A DNA stretch of 45,626 bases, from assembly GCA_009782385.1 (NCBI GenBank), contig WRJE01000009.1:1-45626 (forward strand), written 5' to 3'. Shown one piece after another: positions 34,815 through 43,905 of the stretch. This stretch comes from Oscillospiraceae bacterium. GTDB taxonomy: Bacteria; Bacillota; Clostridia; Oscillospirales; UBA929. The position numbers and the translations under genes are program-made. The notes under the pieces were generated by a model that saw only the letters and a list, made by a program, of their open reading frames with translations, did not search any database and was not told where the DNA came from. Every line of letters starts with the position of its first letter. The stretch's first letter is position 1.

Positions 34815-36731
34815 ATGGTTCGGATAATGAACGGTATTAAGTCTCTGCCGCTGAAGAATATCACAGTAGACGATCCTTTTTGGGGAAGGGTCATTAATCT
34901 TGTGCGCGAAAAAGTAATCCCATATCAATGGGAGGTTCTGAACGACCGTATACCCGATGCCGCCAAGAGCCATTGCATCAAAAATTTTGAGATTGCGGCG
35001 GGGCGGCGTAACGGTGAGTTTTACGGTATGGTTTTTCAAGACAGCGACCTGTACAAATGGCTTGAAGCGGCGGCTTACAGTTTGGACACACGACCCGACC
35101 CCGAATTGGAAAAGCTGACCGACAGTGCCGTTGAACTGATAGGCTCGGCTCAACAAGCGGACGGATATATCAACACCTACTATACCGTTAAAGAACCGGA
35201 CGGACGTTGGTCTAATCTTCAGCAGGGGCATGAGTTATACTGCGCCGGACATTTGATTGAAGCGGCGGTCGCTTATTACAACGCGACAGGCAAAAGGGAT
35301 TTTCTCGATATCGCCATACGGTTCGCCGATTATATAGACAGCGTTTTCCGCAACACGGAAGGGTATCCCGGTCATCAGGAAATCGAATTGGCTCTCGCGA
35401 AGTTATATAGGGTAACGGGCGAGAAACGCTATTTGACTTTAGCCGGGAAGTTTATTCGCCGCCGTGGTTCGGGAGAACCCCATTATTTCATAAAGGAACG
35501 ACAAAAACCGCAGTACCGCACAATTTGGCCGCAGTTGGAAGAATTTGACGCTGCTTATTCTCAGTCCCACATCCCGCCATTGGAACAGCGGCACACCACC
35601 GGACACGCCGTCCGTGCCGTTTATATGTACACCGCTATGGCGGATTTAGCTTTGGAAGACGGTAACGCGCAAATGCGCGGCGTTTGCGAGGGATTATTTG
35701 ACAATATCACAAAGAAACAGATGTATATCACGGGAGCAATCGGGTCAACATCAATAGGCGAGGCTTTCACAACGGATTATGACCTGCCCTCCGACTTGAT
35801 TTACGGAGAGACCTGTGCCTCTATCGGTCTGATGATATTCTGCCAAAGGATGAACGCGCTCTCGGGCGATGCGCGGTATGCCGACACTATTGAACGGGCG
35901 TTGTACAATACCGTTTTGGCGGGAATGTCATTAAGCGGAACGGAGTTCTTCTATGTCAACCCGCTGGAAGCCGACCCCGCGCGGTTGGCGCACAGTCCCG
36001 ACTTGGCTCATATTAAAAACCCGCGTCAAAAATGGTTCGACTGTTCCTGCTGCCCGACCAATATTGCGCGTACAGTCATGGGACTTGGTGAGTATATTTA
36101 CAGAACCGCGCCGGACGGGTTATATGTCAACCTGTATTGTTCGGGTACGGCAGAAGACGGATTGAGGAGTATAGCGGTGAAAACCGGATATCCATATGCG
36201 GACAAAGCCGTTATAACCGTGTCGGGTGGGCGTTATAAATTGTTCCTCCGCAATCCGGAAAACGCGCCGATACTGTCATTGAGCGTTGGCGGTCTGGAGC
36301 TCGATGTACAGACGCAAAACGGATATGTTGTATTGGAGAGGGACTGGAACGGGAACGAGATTGTTTTGCGTTTCGATATGCGTCCGAAAATTATTTATAC
36401 ATCGCCTAAGTCGCAGAATAATAACGGGAAAGCGGCGGTTATGCGCGGTCCGTTGGTGTATTGTGCGGAACAGGCCGATAACGGTGAGAATTTAGGCGCG
36501 GTTATACTGCCGTCCGAGGCGGCGTTTGCCGAAACCGGAGCGGTTGACGGACTGCCGCCCGAAACCGTTATGTTAAAGTCACCCGCTCATCGGTATACCG
36601 GACAAGGAGACGTACTGTATACGGCAGCACCTCCGAAACTCTCGGATACAGAGGTCAAGCTGGTACCGTACTTCCTTTGGGCAAACCGTAACGTGGGCGA
36701 AATGCGCGTGTTCCTTCATCATCGGATATAA
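34815..36731 (+). CDS. Glycoside hydrolase family 127 (beta-L-arabinofuranosidase type)
   Basis: 638 residues, close to HypBA1 of Bifidobacterium (658). The active-site residues of that enzyme can be matched: Glu316 (SIGEAFT) to its Glu322, Glu332 and Cys334 (YGETCAS) to Glu338 and Cys340, and Cys412-Cys413 (CSCCPTN) to Cys417-Cys418, giving the zinc-thiolate site with nucleophilic Cys. It hydrolyses terminal beta-L-arabinofuranosides in the known cases. No signal peptide, so it acts in the cytoplasm on imported oligosaccharides. A second ATG at 34827 is possible. It precedes an ABC importer by 45 bases; the pair looks like a plant-glycan uptake and cleavage unit. Confidence 0.92.
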   Translation: MVRIMNGIKSLPLKNITVDDPFWGRVINLVREKVIPYQWEVLNDRIPDAAKSHCIKNFEIAAGRRNGEFYGMVFQDSDLYKWLEAAAYSLDTRPDPELEKLTDSAVELIGSAQQADGYINTYYTVKEPDGRWSNLQQGHELYCAGHLIEAAVAYYNATGKRDFLDIAIRFADYIDSVFRNTEGYPGHQEIELALAKLYRVTGEKRYLTLAGKFIRRRGSGEPHYFIKERQKPQYRTIWPQLEEFDAAYSQSHIPPLEQRHTTGHAVRAVYMYTAMADLALEDGNAQMRGVCEGLFDNITKKQMYITGAIGSTSIGEAFTTDYDLPSDLIYGETCASIGLMIFCQRMNALSGDARYADTIERALYNTVLAGMSLSGTEFFYVNPLEADPARLAHSPDLAHIKNPRQKWFDCSCCPTNIARTVMGLGEYIYRTAPDGLYVNLYCSGTAEDGLRSIAVKTGYPYADKAVITVSGGRYKLFLRNPENAPILSLSVGGLELDVQTQNGYVVLERDWNGNEIVLRFDMRPKIIYTSPKSQNNNGKAAVMRGPLVYCAEQADNGENLGAVILPSEAAFAETGAVDGLPPETVMLKSPAHRYTGQGDVLYTAAPPKLSDTEVKLVPYFLWANRNVGEMRVFLHHRI

Positions 36732-36776
36732 GAACGCCACGGCGTTTTTATATATAAAAAATTAGGAGGAGAAAAA

Positions 36777-38183
36777 ATGAAAAGAATCTTAGCCATCGTT
36801 CTCTCGGCAGTGATGATTTTGGCAGTGCTTGCCGCTTGCGGAAACGATTCGGCATCACCGTCAGGATCGGGCGCGACCGCAACCCCGGCGGGGAACAACA
36901 ACACGGCGGGAGACAGCACATCCTCAGGGGGCGGCGAACGTATCGAGATTGTCTTCTCAATTTGGGGCGACCCCGCTGAACAGGAGACGACACAAAAAGG
37001 GCTCGATGTTTACAACAGTATGCAGGATAAGGTGTATGTAAAAGCTCTGCAAATTCCGAACGAGGAATACGCCGATGTTTTGCAAACCATGGCTACGGCG
37101 GGCAATATGCCTGATTGCGGAATGGTCAACGAACCCACCGCTATCGGATGGGCGAGACAGGGCTTGCTGATGCCGATTGACATCTATGAGGGACAGGCGG
37201 ATAAGCCGCTCGATTACTTGGCGTTCAAAGACGGCGGCAAAACCGTTGCATATTCAGGCGCGAACGAAGTTCTCGGTCTATGGTACAACAGGACGATGTT
37301 CGATGCCGCCGGAGTTGACTATCCCCCGACATCGCTGGACAAAGCGTGGACATGGGATGAGTTCATCGAAGTAGCGAAGCAGCTCACCTTTGACTCGAAC
37401 GGAAACACCCCCAACGATGACGGATTTGACAAGAACAACATCGTGCAGTACGGTGCGTATGTGAATCAGTGGACATGGCAGCTCGAAGTTTGGGCTCTCT
37501 CCAACGGCGGCAAATGGTTCTCGGAAGACGGAAAATCAATAGTCTTTGACGATGCCGCAATCGAAGCGATGCAAAAGGTTGTTGACCTGCACTTAGTCCA
37601 CAATGTCGCGCCGTTTAACCCCGGAACAACGGACAGCGGCTTCGGCGACTCGGTTGGCGCGGGTAATGTCGCTATGTGTACCGAAGGTCAGTGGGCCACG
37701 GGATTTGCCGGCGATACGGATATAGACTACGGCGTGGCCGTGCTTCCGTATATGAAACGCAAAGCCAATATTGTTACAGGCGGTCCGGTCGGCGTATTCG
37801 CGGGGACGAAGTATCCCGATGAAGTCGCGGATTTCGTAAGATGGTATACCGATGAAGACAACAATTTCGGAACTATCGAAGCCGGGTGGTGGATGCCGAC
37901 CAAAATGAACTGGTATACGGACGAAGCACTTCTCAAAAAATGGATAGATGATGTACCTCTCCGCGCGAGACTGCCCGCCGATGCTTACAGAACGGCAATG
38001 AAAGACGTTGCGCTGGATTTAACCGTTTCTCAATCGACGGGTTGGTATTATACACCCAACACATTTGAAATCATAAACAGGGTTCTCAACCCCGCTATGG
38101 TTGAAGCAATCAACGGCAGCAAAACGGTTGCTCAGGTTATCGCGGATGTGCGCCCCGCTATGGAAGCGGCACTCGCCGGATAA
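36777..38183 (+). CDS. Carbohydrate ABC transporter substrate-binding lipoprotein
   Basis: 468 residues of the extracellular solute-binding protein family 1. Lipobox AVLAAC with Cys21, then a Ser/Gly/Thr/Asn-rich linker to about residue 55. The bilobal core shows IVFSIWGDPAEQ at its start and the family-typical WTWDEFIEVAKQL near residue 195. AGGAGG before the ATG is very strong. Likely binds an arabinose-containing oligosaccharide, inferred from the GH127 neighbour. A hairpin follows the gene. Confidence 0.92.
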   Translation: MKRILAIVLSAVMILAVLAACGNDSASPSGSGATATPAGNNNTAGDSTSSGGGERIEIVFSIWGDPAEQETTQKGLDVYNSMQDKVYVKALQIPNEEYADVLQTMATAGNMPDCGMVNEPTAIGWARQGLLMPIDIYEGQADKPLDYLAFKDGGKTVAYSGANEVLGLWYNRTMFDAAGVDYPPTSLDKAWTWDEFIEVAKQLTFDSNGNTPNDDGFDKNNIVQYGAYVNQWTWQLEVWALSNGGKWFSEDGKSIVFDDAAIEAMQKVVDLHLVHNVAPFNPGTTDSGFGDSVGAGNVAMCTEGQWATGFAGDTDIDYGVAVLPYMKRKANIVTGGPVGVFAGTKYPDEVADFVRWYTDEDNNFGTIEAGWWMPTKMNWYTDEALLKKWIDDVPLRARLPADAYRTAMKDVALDLTVSQSTGWYYTPNTFEIINRVLNPAMVEAINGSKTVAQVIADVRPAMEAALAG

Positions 38184-38203
38184 GATAATTTATGTATGAG
38201 CGG

Positions 38204-38236
38204 TAAAGGGTGTCACGGAAACAAGACACCCTTTTA
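38204..38236 (+). terminator. Hairpin between binding-protein and permease genes
   Basis: AAAGGGTGTC (38205-38214) pairs perfectly with GACACCCTTT (38225-38234) across a 10-base loop, followed by a short T-run (TTTTA). Such a partial terminator or RNA-stabilising hairpin commonly keeps the binding protein in excess over the permeases. Confidence 0.7.
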
Positions 38237-38261
38237 TCGCAGAAATGAGGTGCTGGTTTGT

Positions 38262-39200
38262 ATGAGCAATAAACCGAAAAAATCGGCAGCGGTAATAAAG
38301 GAACAGCGAGCGGCGTACATTTTTTTGATTCCCGCGTTCCTCGGGCTGTCACTTATAACATACATACCGTTACTGGCAGCTTTCGGCATAGGTTTTACAG
38401 ACCTCAAAGTGGGTCATTTCATGCCGAATACCCCTTTAGCTCCGCCCCGGTTTGTCGGGTTGGATAATTTTGTCAACATATTCAAAAATCCGAGCATAAA
38501 CTTCCAGAACTCCATATGGGTAACGGTATATTTCGCGCTGTTCGCGGTCGTATCAAGCGTTATATACTCTTTGTTCATAGCAATGCTTCTGAACCGCAAG
38601 ATGCCGGGACGCGGTTTTTTTCGCTCTATCTTCTATATCCCGTATATTTTGCCGGCGGCGGCGGTCATAATAAGCTGGCACTTTTTATTGATTTATGACG
38701 GCGGCGTTATCAACCATGTTCTTGTGCAATTAGGATTTGAAAGGTCTTTCTTCCTCGATTCCAAGTCCACGGTCATACCTACACTGGTTCTGATTGCCGT
38801 CTGGCAGTGCGGTAACCTGATTGTCATTTTTTTGGCGGGGCTGCAAAATGTACCCCGTGTTTATCAGGAGGCCGCGGAAATAGACGGCGCGAGTGCTTGG
38901 CGGCGTTTTTGGACAATTACTATTCCCTGTATGACCCCAATAATTTTTTATAACGTGCTCATGAGCCTTGTCGCAAATCTGCAAATCGTTGTACCCGCGC
39001 TTGCGCGTACAAGAGGCGGTCCGGGCAAGGCTACGATGTTTATGACATACATGATGTATCAGGAAGGATTCAGGGGCGGACAGTTGGGGACAGCGAGCGC
39101 AATCGCGGCCGTGTTCTTTATTATTGCCGCGATACTTGCTTTTATATTGTTCAAAACCTCTAAGAGCTGGATATTTTATGAGGGAGGTGAGCAAAAATGA
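38262..39200 (+). CDS. Sugar ABC transporter permease (MalF/UgpA type)
   Basis: 312 residues. The ATG at 38262 follows ATGAGGTG and gives MSNKPKKS; the upstream in-frame ATG at 38196 lies before the hairpin and has no good ribosome site. Six membrane helices and the EAA loop EAAEIDGASAWRRFWTITIP identify a type I carbohydrate permease. Overlaps the next gene by four bases. Confidence 0.93.
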   Translation: MSNKPKKSAAVIKEQRAAYIFLIPAFLGLSLITYIPLLAAFGIGFTDLKVGHFMPNTPLAPPRFVGLDNFVNIFKNPSINFQNSIWVTVYFALFAVVSSVIYSLFIAMLLNRKMPGRGFFRSIFYIPYILPAAAVIISWHFLLIYDGGVINHVLVQLGFERSFFLDSKSTVIPTLVLIAVWQCGNLIVIFLAGLQNVPRVYQEAAEIDGASAWRRFWTITIPCMTPIIFYNVLMSLVANLQIVVPALARTRGGPGKATMFMTYMMYQEGFRGGQLGTASAIAAVFFIIAAILAFILFKTSKSWIFYEGGEQK

Positions 39201-40087
39201 CCGGCGAAAATTACAGGAAATCCGGAATGTTGTTCAGCGGCTCTGTACGCAGCATGAAACGGAACAAAAAAATTGCCGATATTACCGCGTTTATTATAAT
39301 TATCTGTATGTCCGTCATTGTATTGCTGCCAATCTGGTGGATGATTCGCTCCTCGCTGATGAAAAGCCTTGACATCTTTATGCGGCCGCCGCCGTTTTTT
39401 CCGCCGGATTGGTTGTGGTCTAACTATAACATTCCGCCGACCACATTTAACTATTTCCGATATTTGATGAACACGCTGTCGATTGTTGTGCCATGTGTTG
39501 TTTTCGGGACGGTCACAGCCGTGCCGTGCGCTTATGCCTTTGCACGGCTGAAGTTTAAGGGTAAAAACTTCATATTCTCGCTCTGCGTGGGTTCAATGCT
39601 GCTGCCGACAATGGTTACGCTGATACCGCTGTATATCGTGTGGTCGAATTTGGGTTTTGTCGATACTTACTGGCCTTTGATACTTCCGTATCTCTGCGGG
39701 GGAGGGGCGTTTAACATTTTTCTTCTGCGGCAGTTTATAATGACAGTTCCCAAAGAGCTTGACGAAGCGGCTAAAATAGACGGCGCGGGCTATCTGCGAA
39801 CGCTTGTCAGCATCATCGTGCCATCGATAAAATCTGCCATAATTGTTGTTGCGCTGCTGATATTTATGACAACATGGAACGACCTTCTGCAGCAAATGGT
39901 TTATATCCATACGCCAAAGAACTATACTCTTGTGTTGGGTCTGACAATCTTTTTCGGCACATTCAAAACGGATTACGCGGGAGTGTTTGCGGCAACTGTT
40001 CTTTCGTTTATTCCCGGAGTGTTGGTCTATCTCTTCGGGCAACGCTATTTTGTCGAAGGAATCGTCATGACAGGAATGAAGAATTAA
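39197..40087 (+). CDS. Sugar ABC transporter permease (MalG/UgpE type)
   Basis: 296 residues, six membrane helices, EAA loop ELDEAAKIDGAGYLRTLVSI. The ATG overlaps the stop of the first permease (ATGA), with GGGAGGTGAG before it. No ATPase gene follows, so the transporter probably borrows a shared MsmK/MsmX-type ATPase encoded elsewhere. Confidence 0.93.
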   Translation: MTGENYRKSGMLFSGSVRSMKRNKKIADITAFIIIICMSVIVLLPIWWMIRSSLMKSLDIFMRPPPFFPPDWLWSNYNIPPTTFNYFRYLMNTLSIVVPCVVFGTVTAVPCAYAFARLKFKGKNFIFSLCVGSMLLPTMVTLIPLYIVWSNLGFVDTYWPLILPYLCGGGAFNIFLLRQFIMTVPKELDEAAKIDGAGYLRTLVSIIVPSIKSAIIVVALLIFMTTWNDLLQQMVYIHTPKNYTLVLGLTIFFGTFKTDYAGVFAATVLSFIPGVLVYLFGQRYFVEGIVMTGMKN

Positions 40088-40110
40088 AGGCAATAAATCA
40101 TTTTTTGTAA

Positions 40111-40136
40111 AGGCGGCACTTTTCGGAGTGCCGCTT
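40111..40136 (+). terminator. Hairpin after the sugar transporter operon
   Basis: AGGCGGCACT (40111-40120) pairs with AGTGCCGCTT (40127-40136), loop TTTCGG. A 10-bp stem placed 23 bases after the stop, but without a proper T-run, so efficiency is uncertain. Confidence 0.5.
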
Positions 40137-40146
40137 AGAAAAATAG

Positions 40147-40175
40147 TTGCAAATTGTAAAAAAATGTATTATACT
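40147..40175 (+). promoter_or_regulatory. Sigma-A-type promoter for the bactofilin gene
   Basis: TTGCAA (40147-40152), 17-base spacer, TATACT (40170-40175), 35 bases before the ATG. Confidence 0.65.
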
Positions 40176-40210
40176 CTAATTACAGTATTTCTGCGGAGGG
40201 TTGATTTGTT

Positions 40211-40693
40211 ATGACAAGAAGACAAAAGTATGATGAACAAAATATTGAACAAAGGGTTGCCAGCACTTATATAGGGCGCGGAAACAGGCTCGAGGGAGCT
40301 AAACTCAGCGGTTCCGACCCTATAGTAATCGATGGGACATATTTGGGTGACATAGACCTCGACAATACCCTTACGGTGGGAGAGTCCGGGAGCGTCATCG
40401 GTAACGTCAGAGCCAAGCAGATTATTATTTCGGGCAAGGTGAAGGGCGTTGTGTTCTGTGACGGCACGCTTCACTTGACATCGTCATCCTATGTGGAGGG
40501 TGCGATTGCGTCTCAGACCATAAAGATGGACGAGGGAGCGCGTATAAACGGGCAGTGCCGCATGACCGATGAGCAAATAGAAAACGCTACGCTTGAGCTG
40601 TTTGAAATAGAGGGCAAGCTGAACTTCGACTTCAAGAAACTTGGTGATACCTATATTCCCGAAAGCGGATTGCCGGATATGGACAACGGATAG
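40211..40693 (+). CDS. Bactofilin (polymer-forming cytoskeletal protein)
   Basis: 160 residues. The central part is a run of short beta-helix turns: VIDGTYLGDIDLDNTLTVG, GSVIGNVRAKQIIISGKVKG and AIASQTIKMDEGARINGQC, as in the bactofilin domain. Flanking tails are charged. Bactofilins polymerise without nucleotides and organise cell-shape, envelope or motility proteins. GGAGGG precedes the ATG by eight bases. It is a single-gene unit between the sugar transporter and a tRNA. Confidence 0.87.
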   Translation: MTRRQKYDEQNIEQRVASTYIGRGNRLEGAKLSGSDPIVIDGTYLGDIDLDNTLTVGESGSVIGNVRAKQIIISGKVKGVVFCDGTLHLTSSSYVEGAIASQTIKMDEGARINGQCRMTDEQIENATLELFEIEGKLNFDFKKLGDTYIPESGLPDMDNG

Positions 40694-40726
40694 TTTGACA
40701 GAAAATGGAAAGCTCAAAAATAGAGC

Positions 40727-40755
40727 TTGACAAACACCGATGGAGCGTTTATAAT
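40727..40755 (+). promoter_or_regulatory. Perfect consensus sigma-A promoter for tRNA-Leu
   Basis: TTGACA (40727-40732), exactly 17 bases, TATAAT (40750-40755). The tRNA begins 15 bases after the -10 box. Confidence 0.9.
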
Positions 40756-40769
40756 ACACAACAGTGTAT

Positions 40770-40853
40770 GCGAGTGTGCTGGAACTGGTAGACAGGCACG
40801 TTTGAGGGGCGTGTGTCAATGGCGTACGGGTTCAAGTCCCGTCACTCGCACCA
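40770..40853 (+). tRNA. tRNA-Leu (anticodon GAG), CCA encoded
   Basis: Acceptor arms GCGAGTG and CACTCGC pair fully; the T arm is ACGGG-TTCAAGT-CCCGT; the anticodon stem CACGT/GCGTG carries loop TTGAGGG with GAG at its centre, reading CUU/CUC. The CCA end is encoded at 40851-40853. It stands alone with its own promoter and terminator. Confidence 0.93.
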
Positions 40854-40859
40854 ATTTCT

Positions 40860-40900
40860 AAACCGCGAAAGCCTTGTACCACAAGGTGTTGCGCGGTTTT
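40860..40900 (+). terminator. Rho-independent terminator of tRNA-Leu
   Basis: AACCGCG (40861-40867) pairs with CGCGGTT (40892-40898), with an inner CCTTGT/ACAAGG hairpin, followed by TTT. A two-storey stem just downstream of the tRNA. Confidence 0.8.
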
Positions 40901-40986
40901 TGGTTTGTTAATAACCGCTTTTGAGCAATAATTACTGAAAATTTCTCAGATATGTCAAAAACATGGGAAAAAGGCAAAAAAATATC

Positions 40987-41015
40987 TTGCGGAAATCGGG
41001 ATAAAGTGTTACAAT
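40987..41015 (+). promoter_or_regulatory. Sigma-A-type promoter for the first chemoreceptor gene
   Basis: TTGCGG (40987-40992), 17-base spacer, TACAAT (41010-41015). About 93 bases of untranslated leader follow before the ATG; I recognise no known riboswitch in it. Confidence 0.6.
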
Positions 41016-41108
41016 TATAAAAGTGGCATTTGTAAGCGGACAGGCACATAAATTATTCAGCTTGTGCGTTCGCGATTGTGTGGTTAAGTTAAGTAGGAGG
41101 AAAATCAA

Positions 41109-42875
41109 ATGCGCTTGAAAAAGACTTCTAATGTCGTAAAAATCGCAGTCCCTATTATGCTCGTAATCATACTGGTTTTATTTGCTTTAATGAACTCTCT
41201 TATGTCACGCTCTCAGGTGCTGCATCAAGAGAGCACGGAGCTTATTATTCTCAGTAATGAGATGCTTCACAACAACGATTATCTGGTAAAACTCATGAGG
41301 GAGTATGCCGCGACACAAAACAACGCCGCTCTACGGGAGTATGAGACCATTCTGAATGACTATGACAGTTTGGACGGAAAACTGGACAGGATGGTTGAAA
41401 TCGGGTTGAGTGCCGATGAACAGCGGCGTGTGGACACGCTGCTGAGTATGCTCGATGACTTAGCCGCCATTGAGGATGACGCTTTTGCCGCTTTTGACGC
41501 GGGTGACGGTGACTTGGCATTTTCTATTATCTTTGGTGACGAGTATGCCAAATCCGATAGGGAACTCGCGGCGCAGACAAAGATGCTGATTGCCGACATA
41601 ACGGTCAGAACCACAGCCGAAATAGAAGCGGTACAGAACCAAGAGAAGATGTGGCTTATCATTATCGGCTTATTTATGATTTCCGTCATGGTGGGCGGAT
41701 TTGCGCTGTCGCAGATACTCAGCGGGATAGTTAAACCAATCGTTTTGCTGTCCTCATTTATGACAAAAGCGGGTACGACCGGAGATATTAACGTTACACA
41801 TGAAGAGGAACAGGTCTTGAACAGCTATATGTCCAGAAAAGACGAAATCGGGCAGTTGATAGCGGGTTCAGGGACGTTTATTGACCATGTGATTCATATT
41901 TCGCAAGAATTGGAATCCGTTGCCGGAGGTGATTTAACCACCGAGATTGAGGTTCTCTCCAATACGGACACAATAGGGCAATCACTGCACCATATGGTAG
42001 ACAGCCTAAACGCGATGTTTGGAGACATAAACGCTTCATCTGTGCAGGTTTCCATAGGAGCGAAGCAAATAGCCGATGGGTCTCAGTTATTGGCGCAGGG
42101 TTCGACTGAGCAGGCATCCTCTATAGAGCATCTATCATCTTCCATGTCTGTTTTGACAAGAAAAACAAAGGATAATTCCGAAAGAGCAGGGCAAGCCGCG
42201 TTGTTGGCAGATACAATCAAACGCAACGCGGAAAAAGGCAGCCGCCAGATGGATGAAATGACTGCCGCCGTAAAGGAAATCAACGATGCCAGCCAGAGCA
42301 TTCAAAAAGTTATGAAAGTCATTGACGACATCGCTTTCCAGACGAATATTCTCGCGCTCAACGCGGCTGTTGAAGCGGCGAGAGCCGGACAGCACGGCAA
42401 AGGCTTTGCGGTAGTTGCCGAGGAAGTACGCAGTTTAGCGTCAAAGAGCGCGGACGCGGCGAGAGAGACCGGAGCAATGATTGAGAACTCAATGGAGAAA
42501 GCGGAATTGGGTTCGCGTATCGCGGGTGAAACAGCTGCCAGTCTTGTGGAAATCGTCAGCGGCATCAACGAAAGCAATCAAGTCGTAAGCGAAATCGCCC
42601 GCTCAATCGGTGAACAGGCGACAGGGATAGAGCAAATCAATAGCGGCATAGACCAAGTGGCGAGTGTCGTTCAGCAGAACAGCGCAACGGCAGAGCAGAG
42701 CGCGGCAGCTTCGGAAGAAATGAGCGGTCAGTCGGCTATGCTGGAGGAATTGGTAGCGCAGTTTAAGCTGAAAGAGCAGTCTGCGGGTAATTTCGCGCCC
42801 GGCGCGGGACATAAAAAACAACTCGCAATGCCGGAGAAGACATCAACAAGCAACGGAGAGTTTGGCAAGTATTAG
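41109..42875 (+). CDS. Methyl-accepting chemotaxis protein (four-helix-bundle type sensor)
   Basis: 588 residues. A first membrane helix (about 11-29), an extracellular helical sensor (about 30-175, of the 4HB_MCP kind), a second helix (about 181-203), a HAMP-like region, and the long cytoplasmic coiled-coil. The hairpin tip contains [20 protein letters not shown] and [20 protein letters not shown]. The C-terminus [12 protein letters not shown]...EFGKY is shared with the second receptor in the window. AGGAGG precedes the ATG. Ligand unknown. Confidence 0.94.
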   Translation: MRLKKTSNVVKIAVPIMLVIILVLFALMNSLMSRSQVLHQESTELIILSNEMLHNNDYLVKLMREYAATQNNAALREYETILNDYDSLDGKLDRMVEIGLSADEQRRVDTLLSMLDDLAAIEDDAFAAFDAGDGDLAFSIIFGDEYAKSDRELAAQTKMLIADITVRTTAEIEAVQNQEKMWLIIIGLFMISVMVGGFALSQILSGIVKPIVLLSSFMTKAGTTGDINVTHEEEQVLNSYMSRKDEIGQLIAGSGTFIDHVIHISQELESVAGGDLTTEIEVLSNTDTIGQSLHHMVDSLNAMFGDINASSVQVSIGAKQIADGSQLLAQGSTEQASSIEHLSSSMSVLTRKTKDNSERAGQAALLADTIKRNAEKGSRQMDEMTAAVKEINDASQSIQKVMKVIDDIAFQTNILALNAAVEAARAGQHGKGFAVVAEEVRSLASKSADAARETGAMIENSMEKAELGSRIAGETAASLVEIVSGINESNQVVSEIARSIGEQATGIEQINSGIDQVASVVQQNSATAEQSAAASEEMSGQSAMLEELVAQFKLKEQSAGNFAPGAGHKKQLAMPEKTSTSNGEFGKY

Positions 42876-42877
42876 TA

Positions 42878-42900
42878 GTAGGGTACGGCTCGTCCGTCCC
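42878..42900 (+). repeat. Degenerate GTAGGG palindromic repeat
   Basis: GTAGGGTACGG, loop CTCGT, CCGTCCC: stem GGG-ACGG/CCGT-CCC with one bulged T. It begins three bases after the receptor stop codon. Confidence 0.6.
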
Positions 42901-42950
42901 GCCTGTCAACCCATGCGTTATAAACATATAAAATATAAGGAGGAAGCAAT

Positions 42951-43805
42951 ATGCTTTGGAAGGATTCATTAAAAATTGGTGTAGAGAAAATTGACGAACA
43001 ACATAAGACGTTGTTCGCACAGGCAAACCAGTTGGCAAGCAGTTTGGATTACGGCAGAGAGTACCAAAAGGAAAAGGCGATTTCCACCATCGTTTTCTTG
43101 AAAGAGTACGCCGTCACACACTTTGCGGACGAAGAAGAATATCAGCTATCCATCAATGACGCAAATTATACGGAACACAAAAAATTGCACGATCAATTTG
43201 TTGTGACCGTGTTAAAACATGAAAAAAAGATGCTTGCATCGGATTTCGCGTATGCTGATGTTTGCGAGTTTACCGGCACTTTACTGGCATGGCTTACATA
43301 CCATGTCGCCGATGTTGACCAGAAAATCGGTAAAGCGGCGGCAGAAAAATCGGCAGATGACAGCTATGCTGATATTATCTGCGAGTGCTTCCGCGATGTA
43401 ATAAGCATAGAGATAGACGCGGATAAGGACTCTATTGTAAAGGTCGAAGAGCATAACGAAGCGTTTGATAACTCTGTCATAGTCAGGCATCCTTTTACCC
43501 ATACCATCAAAGGTCATGTCGTTTTTGATTTTTCGGTTCCGTTTGTACACGAATTATTAAATAAAATGTTGTATTCCTTAATTGGAATTTCACCCGCCGA
43601 AACCGAAATAGGTGATTTTGAAAAAGCACTCTTGTTACAGATTTCGACTACAATAGTTGAAAACATATATCGGCGGCTAAACGACCGGAGTGAAGTCAAT
43701 GACATTGACATATCTATAGCCGGGACACATGAAACACAGCCAAATGATAAAATCTCATTTGACACGGGGATTGGTATCGTTGAGGTTGGTCTTACGATTA
43801 CATAA
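42951..43805 (+). CDS. Bacteriohemerythrin fused to a CheX-like domain
   Basis: 284 residues in two parts. Residues 1-127 form a hemerythrin domain with all seven di-iron ligands visible: His18, His57, Glu61, His76, His80, His118 and Asp123. Such domains bind O2 or sense redox state. Residues about 135-284 resemble CheX/CheC-type phosphatase domains (IKGHVVFDFSVPFVHELLNKML, ...ETEIGDFEKALLLQIS), but the catalytic ExxN motif is not apparent, so phosphatase activity is doubtful. AAGGAGG before the ATG. It sits between two chemoreceptor genes, which suggests oxygen-linked control of motility (inference). Confidence 0.83.
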   Translation: MLWKDSLKIGVEKIDEQHKTLFAQANQLASSLDYGREYQKEKAISTIVFLKEYAVTHFADEEEYQLSINDANYTEHKKLHDQFVVTVLKHEKKMLASDFAYADVCEFTGTLLAWLTYHVADVDQKIGKAAAEKSADDSYADIICECFRDVISIEIDADKDSIVKVEEHNEAFDNSVIVRHPFTHTIKGHVVFDFSVPFVHELLNKMLYSLIGISPAETEIGDFEKALLLQISTTIVENIYRRLNDRSEVNDIDISIAGTHETQPNDKISFDTGIGIVEVGLTIT

Positions 43806-43807
43806 TT

Positions 43808-43833
43808 GTAGGGTCGGGCTTCCATGCCCGACC
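43808..43833 (+). repeat. Palindromic GTAGGG repeat
   Basis: GTAGGGTCGGGC, loop TTCCAT, GCCCGACC; a clean copy of the dispersed repeat, three bases after the hemerythrin-fusion stop codon. Confidence 0.85.
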
Positions 43834-43864
43834 GTTTTATATGTTTTATATGGACATAAACAAC

Positions 43865-43895
43865 AAAGGACGGGGCTGTTAAAGCCCCGTCCTTT
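43865..43895 (+). terminator. Bidirectional terminator hairpin between converging genes
   Basis: AAAGGACGGGGCT (43865-43877) and AGCCCCGTCCTTT (43883-43895) pair over 13 bp with loop GTTAA. Placed between the plus-strand hemerythrin gene and the minus-strand chemoreceptor, it can serve both. Confidence 0.85.
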
Positions 43896-43905
43896 AATAT
43901 TAGGT

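Noticed and set aside
36731-36750. Intrinsic terminator between GH127 and the binding-protein gene
   Set aside because: AACG/CGTT is only a four-base stem before the T-run; too weak to claim.
41016-41108. Cyclic-di-GMP riboswitch before the chemoreceptor
   Set aside because: The leader lacks the conserved GEMM core and has no tetraloop-receptor pattern.
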